From Psilocybe azurescens (taxonomy: Eukaryota; Basidiomycota; Agaricomycetes; Agaricales; Agrocybaceae), in the NCBI GenBank assembly GCA_023853785.1, contig JAJIRX010000580.1:1-14902 (forward strand): 14,902 nucleotides of DNA, given 5' to 3'. The notes under the pieces are model-generated. The model was given only the letters and a program-made list of their open reading frames with translations, made no database searches and was not told the DNA's origin. Numbering within the stretch: position 1 is the stretch's first letter; the number at the start of each line of letters is the position of its first letter. Shown in pieces: positions 1 to 9,243 of the stretch. The translations under genes were made by a program, and so were the position numbers.

Positions 1-630
1 TCCTGTGATCCGTTTGATCTTCAATTTACTGTATTTGATGTCGACATTATTACCTTGTAGCTTGTAACTGGCTCAGCTATCAGAGTGCGCTTGAGTGTGG
101 TCGTATTAAGTGAGCATTTGAAGTAGCGGTATACAGGCGCCTCAACTTGCTCATCTTTCTGTGGTGTGTGTACACCGTTTGTCTTTTCTTCCTGATTAAT
201 CTTTCAATCATTTGATATTCTTTCAATAGGTACCTGCTTGGCTGTCCTCGAAGGAAGGTCGAAAATATTCTTGGCACTCAGATATCTTCCCTGAAACCCC
301 TTGTCAAACGTTCTCTGCCCATCCACCTCGATATGAGAGGCTACACGCGCGCTTTCATACAGCTACAGCAGACATTTAGCTTGCTAAAGCGTGCACCGTA
401 GGCAGCGGGCACGCACACAACTTATCGACACCAGAATTATCAGTCAAGTCGCCATCAACCGCCGCAGCAGCGCGCTCGTTCCTAGTCCAAATCCAATATA
501 CCTGAATGAGCCCTTGGGCCTTGATATCGATAAGAAAAAGTAGGGAACGATACATCAGCCGAAAAATACAAAGAGCCCCTGCTGTAAAAAATGTGTCGAA
601 CAAACCCCTGGTTTCTTTTCTACTCCCAAT
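1..630. other. 5' flank with no supported gene
   Basis: Both strands were read. Short open frames exist on the minus strand (about 80-277 and 376-603), but they show no recognisable motif, no family-like sequence and no convincing splice sites. The last part before 631 should hold the promoter and leader of the secreted-protein gene. I see no clear TATA box at a convincing distance. I see no RNA gene, repeat or mobile element here. Confidence 0.5.
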
Positions 631-1992
631 ATGTTGGCTGTTGGACGTCTGAGCGCTTTATTTCTCTTCTTTCTTGCAGCACTCCTCTCAGGTGCCACTG
701 CTCGCTCTCCGTTTAGCCAGGCAAGAAGCGGTCTTCTATCTTCCAAATCTGAAGAGTTTCGTACCAATGGAGAGCGGTTGGCAGCAGGATTGACCCCATT
801 AAAACCTCGTCAATTTTTTACACCTAGTCGTGTCGGTATGTGAACACCCACTGGTTATAACTTTATGCAAAACTTGCTTATGCTCACTTGATTTGGTAGC
901 AAGAACCATTGCCTCTCCTCTTCCGGCGTAAATATTTCCCTAGTTCCCCGTGCATTGAAATACTAATATCCACAATCCAGTGTTAACGGAAGGATATTAG
1001 TCCGTAAAGCAGGAAGCGGAACCGTCCTTGGATATGTGTCAAGCTCTGTAGACACATCGGGAAGGTATTCATGGAGCACCATTTTATTTCTCTCTTAATT
1101 TTGACCTTTTTAATTAGGTACAACATAAATTCGGGATCTAATAGCGCCTCCCATCTCAAGGTCCGAGTTGCACCAACTTCGACCTCGACTTCTTCCGAAC
1201 TTGCTGTTACACTCGTCGTAAATTTATTCTTCATACTACCGACTGCACGACCGCTCATTAGAACTTTTCGAACCGATTTCTAGCCGGCTAGTGGTGTATA
1301 TCCTCAGCTTGGATTTGCCGGTTCCAATGTAAGGCTCCAGGGGTGAGTGATGGCTACAATTATCCATTATAAATGTGGATTGATCAAGACTTTAGATCCA
1401 CTTACAACCTCCTGACCGCAACAAAAGAAAGTAAGATAAGAACACCCTATTTTTCAAGAATTCCATATAACGAGAATATACAGCAAACCCTGGTTCCGTT
1501 CCATCTATCGTCGGAAACAGTAAATTGGCGGAAATTCATTTGTATGCATTCGACTGTGAAAAGATGGATCGTCGAACTCATTTTTTGCGTTTGTCCTGGA
1601 CCAGGCTTACTCCGAATCCTCGATCTGGACATATAATTCTAACACCAAAACACTTAGCGGTAAGCGCATGCCGCTACAACTCTTCTCCATTTTGGTACTA
1701 AAATACCTTTCTGCGTCCAGCAACATGGGTGAACCCAGCCCCTAGCAGAAGTTAGAAACGTCCTCCCTTTATTCATTAAAATTCGTACTGAAATCGACCC
1801 CATTAGACACCGTCGCAACTGAGTTCTACGCATCAGCTCCCGGTCCCAATAGCAGGCCGGGAATCCTTCAGCTAAGATCTGGAAGTAACGCTCCTACTGG
1901 ATACCAGAAAGTCGTGAGTCCCAAATGTCTGTTCTGTGATTATCTCCGTCAATTAAGCTCTTCCTCATCAGACATTTCACATTGAGGTTTAG
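631..1992 (+). CDS. Small secreted protein of unknown function, 11 exons
   Basis: Spliced model: 631-835, 900-927, 981-1064, 1118-1217, 1284-1342, 1396-1430, 1484-1519, 1564-1659, 1721-1750, 1807-1913 and 1972-1992, totalling 801 coding bases (266 residues), with all phases matching. The ten introns are 44-66 bases; the one at 928-980 has a TACTAAT branch site and the donor at 1751 (GTTAGA) is the weakest. The start at 631 gives a signal peptide (LFLFFLAALLSGATA), followed by a proline/arginine stretch around GLTPLKPRQFFTPSR. Next comes a segment with GRILVRKAGSGTVLGYVSS, then Ser/Thr/Gly-rich strands, a NSFFAF...ESSIWTYNS motif, a WVNPAPS motif and a final VTFHIEV strand. From memory, this arrangement (Arg/Pro region, then GYVS and ESxIW...W-V-N motifs) recurs in unnamed secreted Agaricomycete proteins; no enzyme motif is visible. 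It was rebuilt exon by exon, so the middle micro-exons are less certain than the ends. No frameshift is needed. Confidence 0.78.
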
Positions 1993-2454
1993 AAATTGCC
2001 GATCATGAACATAATTTAGAGTTCATCGACTCCCTCTGATTTCCTCGTTCTTTCCACCGGATGACGAACCTTTCTCGTCCTTCATGACAACTTTAACCTG
2101 CTGCGCATCTTATACATAATGCCAGCGTACGAAACTATAACGTCCAGCTATACAACCTTAGAATACCCTTCACAACGGATTATACGACATCCTGATTACA
2201 CTTTATATGTTTACTGCTTTTCATCAGTCGATCGAACGAGCCGCTTCAAAGACATCACACTTGCGTGTTTTTGGCACCCATGGAAGTTGACTGTTAGCCT
2301 CAGTGTGGCACAGTGTGAGCAATCAACCCTGTCATCTGATCATGATTATGAAGCACAAAGGTAGTGCATCAGCTTCACGTACCATATTGACTTCTGATAT
2401 CATCGTTCAAATAATTTACTGTCCAAATGATCTACTAAACGCTACTTAGGATAT
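1993..2454. other. Convergent 3' intergenic region
   Basis: This stretch lies between the stop of the secreted-protein gene on the plus strand and the probable end of NDC1 on the minus strand, so it should hold two 3' untranslated regions. An 81-codon open frame at 2119-2364 (+) has low-complexity, non-family sequence and no start context, and I do not regard it as a gene. No repeat or hairpin stands out. Confidence 0.5.
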
Positions 2455-4850
2455 CTACGTTGAATAATCAAGAAACTCTTGAAGTTGTGCGTAATTCTGG
2501 GGGGAACTTGAATGCCAGAAGCTTGTCTCCGAACGTCCGGACAATACGCGCAAGACCTTCTTTGAGCCCTATGTTGATTCTTAAAATCAGTAATCACAGC
2601 ATTGGAAAATAAAAGGGACTCCTACCGTCTCCCACTAACGCCAGGACTTCGTGTGACTTCTGAATTTCGATGGCAAGTGCTTCGAATTCCTGTTGTTCTT
2701 GGCGAGAAACAGGGGCTTGTGGTGCGGGTTTTTGGAGAGCACTGATCTTGATCTGATACTCCTCGATGGCCGACAGGAATGAGACCATGGATTCGAGAAC
2801 TTTGGGGATGTCTCTTTGTACAGTTCCGTACCTATCCTCCGACAAAGAAGCGCATATCAGGTAGGAGAGCGCTAAAAAATTCAATCGGTCAGAATATTGT
2901 TTCCAGATCAAGATAAACCCCAACCTTCAACAACGACGACATCCAACTCTCTAAATGGCAAAGAAGCCTCAACCTCCTTGCTCAATCTCTTCTTCGAGCT
3001 CCATGCTACAATCCTTGTCACGCTTTCTTTTAGAGATTCAGGCGCATATCTGTTCCAGATCGAAGTCGTTGCCGAAGCCACGCGACCTTTTAGGCGGCTT
3101 CCTAGTCCGGCAGCGGTTTCAACATTTTCTTGGCCTCTGCTGCGATCGGCGACGATATGACCTGAGTCTCCAGACTTCTGAACAGCTCTGGTATGTGTGC
3201 AGCGTCCGCGCCCACATCAACAACTTTAGCGATAGGGCCATCCGATGCCAACGCATCCAAAGCAGCTTGACCAGGTGACTCCGGGGCCGTTTTGAAGATC
3301 CTTTGTCGAAGAAGTGGCGTAGGCGTCGCGATATTTGGGCTCATTGTCACCTTAGGTGTTACCGGGGCTGGAGGAAGAGGAGGTGGGGCTGGTTGACCTC
3401 GGCGAAGGAATACTTGATAGTCATTTTCCAGCAGGGGAAGACTTTCTCTGACGAGGAAGCTCCATAGATTTAGTGCAGACTGTTGGTCACCGAAGAGAGC
3501 GGTCCTTCGTGCAGCAGCGCTGGTTGATTGATCTTTGGCCAGATCCCTCAGTTCTGAGTACGCAAAATATTTGAAAATCTTATCGTCAGAACTGAGACCA
3601 GAGATAACAGTTGTATTGGCGTCGGCGGTCAAGGTGGAAACTGGTGCAGGCTAAAAAATTGTATAGTGAGATACGTGAAGAAAAAAGCTTCCAATGAACG
3701 GGCTACCTCTGAAATGACGTGCTCGAACAGAGCATCAGCTATTTCCCAGTTGACGAAGGTTGTAAAGGCCAAAAACCAAGCCCTAACCAGTAGAGGGACA
3801 TGGGTTAACGGCAGTAAGACTGACCACTGCCCTTTGAGGAAATGAGCGGTGAATGGTCGAAGAAGCAATGAGACCAATGGAATCTTGTAGAGGATAGGAA
3901 GAGAGATGCGAGCTGAAGCAAGCAGTACCGCAGCTGTGATGATGGCCATTGTTGCAAACACCACAGAGACAAAAGTGGCCATGGCAATGGTAAGAAATTT
4001 CGGGGCGTCGCCTGATTGCGTCTATTGCTAAAATTGAGTTCAAGTAACAACAGAGAAAGAAAATTACACTTACAGATTGGGTCCATCGATACGCAAACCG
4101 ATCTATCATTGCGCCCCGTAGCGAGAACGCCAATGCAGTCGAAGCTTGAGCGAACAACATAAATACAATACGACCATTGAGGTAGTAGGGATGCTTTCTG
4201 AACATTATAATTCAATACGTAGTTAGAAGGGTGTACACGCGAAACCTACTTGGATTTTACGAATAGTGATAGTTTGGGGTCTCCACGAGTATCCGGTTCG
4301 TAGTAATAAGCCATGACTGTATGAATCACAAGAGCTGAAAGTGCAGAGAGAAAGTATACGGCCGACGCAATCTTCATACTATTTTGGGATGCCGACATTT
4401 TGATGATATCTAAAGGCGAAGCAGCACCAGAGCGTTGTGCTAAAGAGCTCCATTTCAGCCTCTGTGTCATTATCAAACCTCAGCAACACGTACCTCGTAA
4501 GAAAACCTTGCGAAGCATGGTAATGGGTAGAGCCACTGTGATCCAACTAAGTGCAAGAAACACAATCCACGGCGACAATGGCAAGGTGAGAATTTCCCAT
4601 ATTTTCGGACTTCCTAGCTGCCACCATGCCCAGAATCCATCGATGAACCAAGTGACTGCTGCTGTAAATAGCAAAACAAACTTGAGTCTATGCTGGAAAA
4701 GTGACTTCAGAAGAGGTTCGTATGCTTGGGTAGCGGGGGAACTGAAGGTGCAGATCTGGTTGATATCTTGGACGTAATTGCCCTCACGGGGGTCATGGGG
4801 GTCGCGGTTCCGATTCGTGAGCTCGACGCATTCTGCACCGTCTTCGACAT
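2455..4850 (-). CDS. NDC1: Nucleoporin NDC1, nuclear pore and spindle-pole anchoring membrane protein
   Basis: NDC1 anchors the nuclear pore complex, and in fungi also the spindle pole body, in the nuclear envelope. Exons read on the minus strand: 4850-4494, 4439-4250, 4197-4074, 4021-3707, 3650-2925, 2871-2626 and 2568 to the end; the six introns are 52-57 bases. About six hydrophobic segments are visible, including FVLLFTAAVTWFIDGFWAWW, PWIVFLALSWITVALPITML, one near YFLSALSALVIHTVMAYY, one after HPYYLNGR, and one near IAMATFVSVVFATMAIITA. A soluble C-terminal half follows, with FRSLETQV, RLSKEVEASLPFRELDV, CASLSEDRYGTVQRDIPK and ARIVRTFGDKL. Hydrophobic N-half, soluble C-half and length (about 686 codons) fit the family. 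The frame breaks at C5 4739-4735 (MSKTVQN... to QAYEPLL), at A4 3128-3125 and near C6 2504-2499. Read literally, the last exon stops at 2468-2470; with the frame restored it ends LQEFLDYS at about 2455. Each break fits missing bases. A 74-base intron with donor GTCTGG could instead bypass the second break, but the donor is poor. Confidence 0.9.
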
Positions 4851-5048
4851 CAAGCTCGTTGTTTGTTCAAAAGCGCGCGTTAGTCACGTCACGACAATGA
4901 CCATTGTGCTTGTTACTTACACGTGATGTGCTAACCTTAAAGCGGAGTCGCGGACATTTAATTCACAAGAAACAGGACAAGTTAATTTCTGATTTCTCGC
5001 CACCATGCTCATATCACGTTAAGTCCTCACCAAAGTCTGTTTGTTCCA

Positions 5049-6022
5049 CTATTTGGCCACAGACAACGCGTTTTCAAAGTCCCGGTTATTTTGTTGCAGG
5101 TCTCTGCAAGCCTGGATCAGTGACCACACCTCAAAACAGTACTTCAAAACTCCAAGCCAATGCCTATAGCTGCACATAACAGTCCTTGATGGGATTCGTA
5201 CTTGAAGCTGAAACATAGTAACACAATCAAAGTACTCAACGCCGACCAGTCGGGAGTAGGAATTCTTCTGCTCATAAAAGCACCATTTTTCCACCAAGTT
5301 TACGTTGAAATTGAACTGGAATCAGTCTCCAGCGTTAAATTTGGAATACCGCTCAAACCCCATACCGTGCCGTAGCAAACTCCGCAATGTCATATGTGTA
5401 TCTCCTGCTCAGATAAGTTCCAAGATCTGTGAATTCACCCCTAACATCTATTTTACTAGATTGTGCATATGCTTGTCATCGTCATCCAGTAATATCCCAG
5501 ATGGCCGAAGGAATGGCTGCGGTATGTATCCAAACATATGGATTTTCCCCCTTTCGAACTGGGAAGACATTTGTGGCACACGCTGGTATACATACTCCAA
5601 GGCACCTGATCGGTCCCGGCCGCCCTGTCAAAAGAAATTCACAGCGCTGTCTGCCGTGTGGCAATGTTTATGTAGGTCAACGATACCTCGAAAGCTTGCC
5701 AAGTGCCTGAAGTCCATCAATTTCTACGCACAGCATCATTAATGGCAGGATCAAGGTACAGCTCAAATTTCTTCCTTTAAAGGTACAGGTATGTATTATT
5801 CTAACCTGCTTGCTTGACCTTGCTGATGCTACTCCAGTCCTTGTAAAATCATCAAGGTTCGGTGAGAGAATTCTTGAGAGGCTATACAATTAGCCGGTTG
5901 AAGATGCTGCTTACCCCTCTTTGTGGTAATCGGATTACTGGGTCCAACGTTATTAGCCAGCTACGGCGGGCTACAGCGGCGGTGTTCGCAACAGCTGTTT
6001 TTGCCAGGGAATTCGAGAACAT
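5049..6022 (-). pseudogene. Unrecognised fragmented gene or gene remnant
   Basis: Protein-like pieces appear in order on the minus strand. Candidate exons are 6022-5915 (ATG start, MFSNSLAKTAVANTAAVARR), 5872-5806 (SPNLDDFTRTGVASARSSKQ), 5761-5687 (LYLDPAINDAVRN, then a break), 5624-5457 (RDRSGALEYVYQRVPQ and KIHMFGYIPQPFLRPSG), and open stretches to 5049 (YTYDIAEFATAR; NLVEKWCFYEQKNSYSRLVG; RHWLGVLKYCFEVW). The introns 5873-5914, 5762-5805, 5625-5686 and 5405-5456 have GT-AG ends and lengths of 42-62 bases, and the first has a CTAAT branch site. However, the phases do not all agree, and a stop interrupts the third exon, so several missing bases, or true decay, must be assumed. I do not recognise the product; the polar, Tyr/Phe/Trp-bearing segments read like real protein. 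The plus-strand open frames at 5305-5742 and 5429-5710 are the alternative and look less natural. The assignment rests on pattern reading only. Confidence 0.33.
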
Positions 6023-6754
6023 CTATGATATGCATTCAAAGCAGATTCTCAGGCCTTTCAACCCCAAAATCCCATTACGATGTATCTTTGTGAATATTTT
6101 GATTGCATGATTGCATAGTACGCTGTGAGATTGCTATCCTTGTGTTGCGCCAGCATGTCATTTCTTCTTTGACAAGCGCACACTTGCGGAAGCTCGGCAC
6201 CGACTATCTTGAGTTGTATTTACAGTACAGACTTCCATGCAATGTGTTCTTTGGTGACCACTTCACAACTTCTAAAAGAACGGACATAACACCCGCCTTA
6301 ATGGCACTCACGGCGATCTAAATATAGTTCCCTCCATGACTGTCGCCCGCAAGTGGGATGCACTTGTTTCCGACCCTACGCAAGGCATGCAAGCCTGCTG
6401 GCGGTGCTCACGAGCAATACGAAATGGCATGAGGTACCACGTCAAAACATCTTGAAACAGTATCCACACTAAAGACCTATAATTTAATCAAACAGGATTC
6501 CCTCAATGCTCGCGGAAGGCAGAAGACTACCAGATATAAAAATTCACGCTTTATCTGTCCCTGGAGAGTTACTTAAATGTCCCGGGGTCAGTCCGAGTTA
6601 TCTCCTTTAGAGACGGGAACACCTAATCAAAGTTTTTAGTTTCACTAAGTACATCGGGGCGTGCGTTTTATGAATGCTGTCCGTCATACACGCCCTTCAG
6701 ATTCTCCCTCCGAGCGCCTGGAATTTCTTGCAATAGTACCACCACCATCCCACC
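6023..6754. other. Upstream region of the FAD oxidoreductase gene
   Basis: No gene is supported between the candidate minus-strand gene starting at 6022 and the oxidoreductase start at 6755. The plus-strand open frame at 6103-6321 carries no recognisable motif. The segment probably contains promoters for both flanking genes. One TATA-like element is listed separately. Confidence 0.45.
6535..6542 (+). promoter_or_regulatory. Possible TATA box (TATAAAAA)
   Basis: The sequence TATAAAAA lies about 213 bases upstream of the oxidoreductase ATG. It matches the TATA consensus, but the distance implies a long leader, and AT-rich octamers occur by chance. No transcript evidence is available. Confidence 0.25.
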
Positions 6755-8590
6755 ATGCGCTTTAGCAGAATCTATCTGTTTGCTGCTGGAGTTCTTAACA
6801 CCACCTTTGGACAAACACAGGCGGCGAATTCGACTAACACAAGTGCCTTAAGGACCTGCACTCTACTTCAAACCAGCCTAGGCCCGGAGATCGTCCAACT
6901 TTCCGGAGCGGAATATCTCGCAAGCGCGTCAAATGCTTGGAGTCTGTTCAACACTGGAAACAGGCCAACATGCATCATCTACCCTGAGCAGTCGTCGCAC
7001 GTACAAGTCGCGATGGCGGCCATATTTCGCGACAAGATACACTATGCCGTTCAAGCAGGCGGACATACGGCAATGACAGGGTGGAATACGTGCGTCCGCG
7101 TTTGAGAGTCTGTTGCTGCGGAATCATGTGCTTAGACAATTCTTTTAGAGTTCAGGACGGCATTCTCTTCTTCTTTTCTCACATGAAGAACGTTTCATAT
7201 GATTCTACAAGAGATACTATCACCTTGCAACCAGGAATTCACTGGGGAGAAGCATTGTCGGCTCTGGAACCCCTTGGTGTTGCACCTTTAGGCGGAAGAC
7301 TGGGGTGATTTTATTTTTATGGCTGGTCCTTATTTTTACATTGACGTTCAAAATTTTGATTTAGTGATGTGGGAACAGGTCTTCTCCTCGGCGGAGGACT
7401 CAGCTATCTGTCTGGAGAATATGGATTCTCCTCCGACTCCTATGTAGAACTGGATGTTGTTTTGGTTACCGGGAAGCTCGTAACAGCCAATGCGACAAAC
7501 CAATTCTCTGATCTCTTCCGCGCGCTAAAAGGTGGAGCGAACCGCTTTGGGATCGTCACCCGATATGAGGTGCAGGCCATCCACACAGGAACAAACTCCT
7601 CCAAAGATTGGTTTGGTGGACTCATCCTAGTAGGTCTTTTATGTAGCTATTTCAAAGCACAAACTGATTTGCAATAACCGTATGGTGATGGTAGTACCCG
7701 AATTCTTCTGCCGAGGCGCTTATCAACGCCACACACAGATACGTCAGCACTGTCAGCGATCCTCGAGCGTGTACGTGCTTCTTAACTAGTGCGCATTAGG
7801 AGCGTTCTCATTAACGGCATTAACTAGCCATTCTTATGGCATTCTCGAGTACCATAAACGGTACCGACATTGTTCCCAGTCACATTCTGACATTATTCTT
7901 CAGGGGACCAGCACTCCCTCCCGCCATCTTTGGAGAGTTCTTGTCAATTCCATCAACGGTTCAGCAGCTATCTGCCGTTAGCTATCTCGAAGCCAACAAT
8001 ATCCTAGGCGCTGGTGCGGATCGTGGCTTTGGGCAACTTTTCGGCGCTTCTGCGTTTAACGGCACCGTGGACCAGTACATGAATGCGTTCAGAGCATGGA
8101 ATGACTATACAGCGACTATAAGAGGCTCCTTGTTTGGAACAGTACTTGCATTTACTCCAATTCTCGAGTCGCAAATATTGGCAGGAAGAGCACAAGGATC
8201 GAACATTATGGACCCTCCTTTGGGAAATTATGCAGCAGTACAAATTCAAACCCAATCGCAGAGCGGGTTGCATCAGCTCTCAATTCAAGTTCACGGAGCA
8301 AGACAGGTTCTTTTTGATAGGTCATTGCATATCCTTGATGCATATAAGCTCTCTAGCTGACAAACTTGTTTGAATCAGGATACCCCTTCTCCAGGCTTAC
8401 CGTTGTATATAAATGAATGCGACGCACAACAAAATGTTTTTTCCACATACGGCAGATACAATGAGCTTAGGAACACTTATGCAAAATATGATCCAACACG
8501 GTATGTGCTGAAGCGTTTCGTTTGATCCAACAAATCTAAACATTCTGTAGATTCAATGTGCGTTTCACAGATGGCCCGATAGGTCTATGA
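6755..8590 (+). CDS. Secreted FAD-linked oxidoreductase, berberine-bridge-enzyme-like
   Basis: Members of this family oxidise sugars, alcohols or secondary metabolites with a covalently bound FAD and transfer the electrons to oxygen; the substrate here cannot be told. Exons: 6755-7089, 7149-7304, 7365-7629, 7695-7770, 7828-8320, 8379-8500 and 8551-8590, about 495 residues, normal for the family. The start follows CCCACCATG and yields a signal peptide of about 20 residues. The FAD_binding_4 domain includes YAVQAGGHTAMTGWNT, whose His104 matches the flavin-linking histidine of GGH motifs. Then come TLQPGIHWGEAL, GVAPLGGRLGDVGTGLLLGG, ELDVVLVTG and RALKGGANRFGIVTRYEV. The C-terminal BBE domain is shown by LPLYINECDAQQNVFSTYG and TYAKYDPTRFNV. 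The site of the second flavin-linking cysteine in plant enzymes holds Gly-Asp, so only the histidine bond is expected. The canonical intron 8321-8378 joins its exons out of phase by one base, which fits one base lost just before 8320. A 72-base intron starting GTTCTT at 8307 would keep frame but removes conserved residues. Confidence 0.93.
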
Positions 8591-8781
8591 ACACCAGCAT
8601 GCCTATGGTATTGGATGTAATATATGGAATTTTCTGATTTATGGCTTATTTCTTGCTCCCAGTAATATTAGATTAACTTATTAGAAGTAGAAGATCTTTA
8701 TTTGTGTGCTAAATTATATTTAACCCCCTCTCGTCCAATCACTGTCCGTTTTTATTATACTCACCCACAGTGGCACTTGTT
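8591..8781. other. AT-rich 3' flank of the oxidoreductase gene
   Basis: This is AT-rich sequence after the oxidoreductase stop, without an open frame of interest. If the small minus-strand gene at 8782-9047 is real, the two genes converge here and share this spacer as 3' untranslated sequence. Confidence 0.4.
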
Positions 8782-9047
8782 CTAGTCGACACTAAGGAGT
8801 CGAGATTCCTCTGCACCGTCTTTATCTCGACTGTAAGAAGCACTCAAATCTTCCGAGACACCCGAGGAACGCCCGTACAGATGCGAAAAGGAGGAGTCAC
8901 CTTCCAAGTGTTCCGATGTGGTCCACATTATAACGTTCAGTTGGATCGGCGAATTCGCCCTTATATCCAGTCTGGTAGAAACTTCTTTCGGAAGATAGAA
9001 GGCAGGCTGCCAGTCTGGAATACAACGAGATCCGGTGTGTCAGCCAT
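8782..9047 (-). CDS. Possible small protein of unknown function (about 88 residues)
   Basis: The ATG at 9047-9045 sits in a good context (TATCATGGC) and opens MADTPDLVVFQTGSLP. Near 9000 the frame must gain one base to continue as FYLPKEVSTRLDI, then QLNVIMWTTSEHLEG, and a polar, acidic tail SEDLSASYSRDKDGAEESRL, ending with TAG at 8784-8782. The span of 266 bases is one short of 89 codons, as expected for a single lost base. The composition is protein-like: alternating hydrophobic residues suggestive of beta strands, then a charged tail. I do not recognise the family, and further exons are possible: a GTGACT donor lies inside the second half. The competing reading is the 131-codon open frame on the plus strand at 8770-9162, which starts with GTG and looks less natural. 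Confidence 0.33.
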
Positions 9048-9243
9048 GATAAAGCTGGACTACCCTCCACAGTCCAGTCGCGTTCTTCAGACCCGTCAAT
9101 TGCCCCTTATCGCCGTATTTTTCTCAACGACCATCAACCTACAGTATGCTCTCAATCTCTAAGTCTCCCCTGCTTCGAAAACCATCATTCCAAAGACTCC
9201 CACCCGGCGATTTCTTTGCAAATTCGAGCAATTTAGACCCAAT
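9048..9243. promoter_or_regulatory. Short divergent promoter region
   Basis: This spacer of 196 bases separates the ATG of the possible minus-strand small gene (9047) from the ATG of the plus-strand gene at 9244. If both genes are real, it carries two promoters back to back. No TATA box or other motif is clear. If the left gene is not real, it is simply the upstream region of the 9244 gene. Confidence 0.3.

Noticed and set aside
2119..2364. 81-codon open frame on the plus strand
   Set aside because: It has no family-like sequence or motif, lies between two convergent gene ends and has no supporting splice or start context.
3651..4073. Alternative minus-strand open frames within NDC1 (3783-4205 and 3805-4215)
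   Set aside because: They run through intron sequence and leave the membrane-segment frame; the spliced NDC1 frame explains the region better.
5305..5742. Plus-strand open frames of 145 and 93 codons
   Set aside because: Their sequences are rich in Cys, Arg and Pro in the manner of antisense readings, and the minus strand offers more protein-like segments with plausible splice sites.
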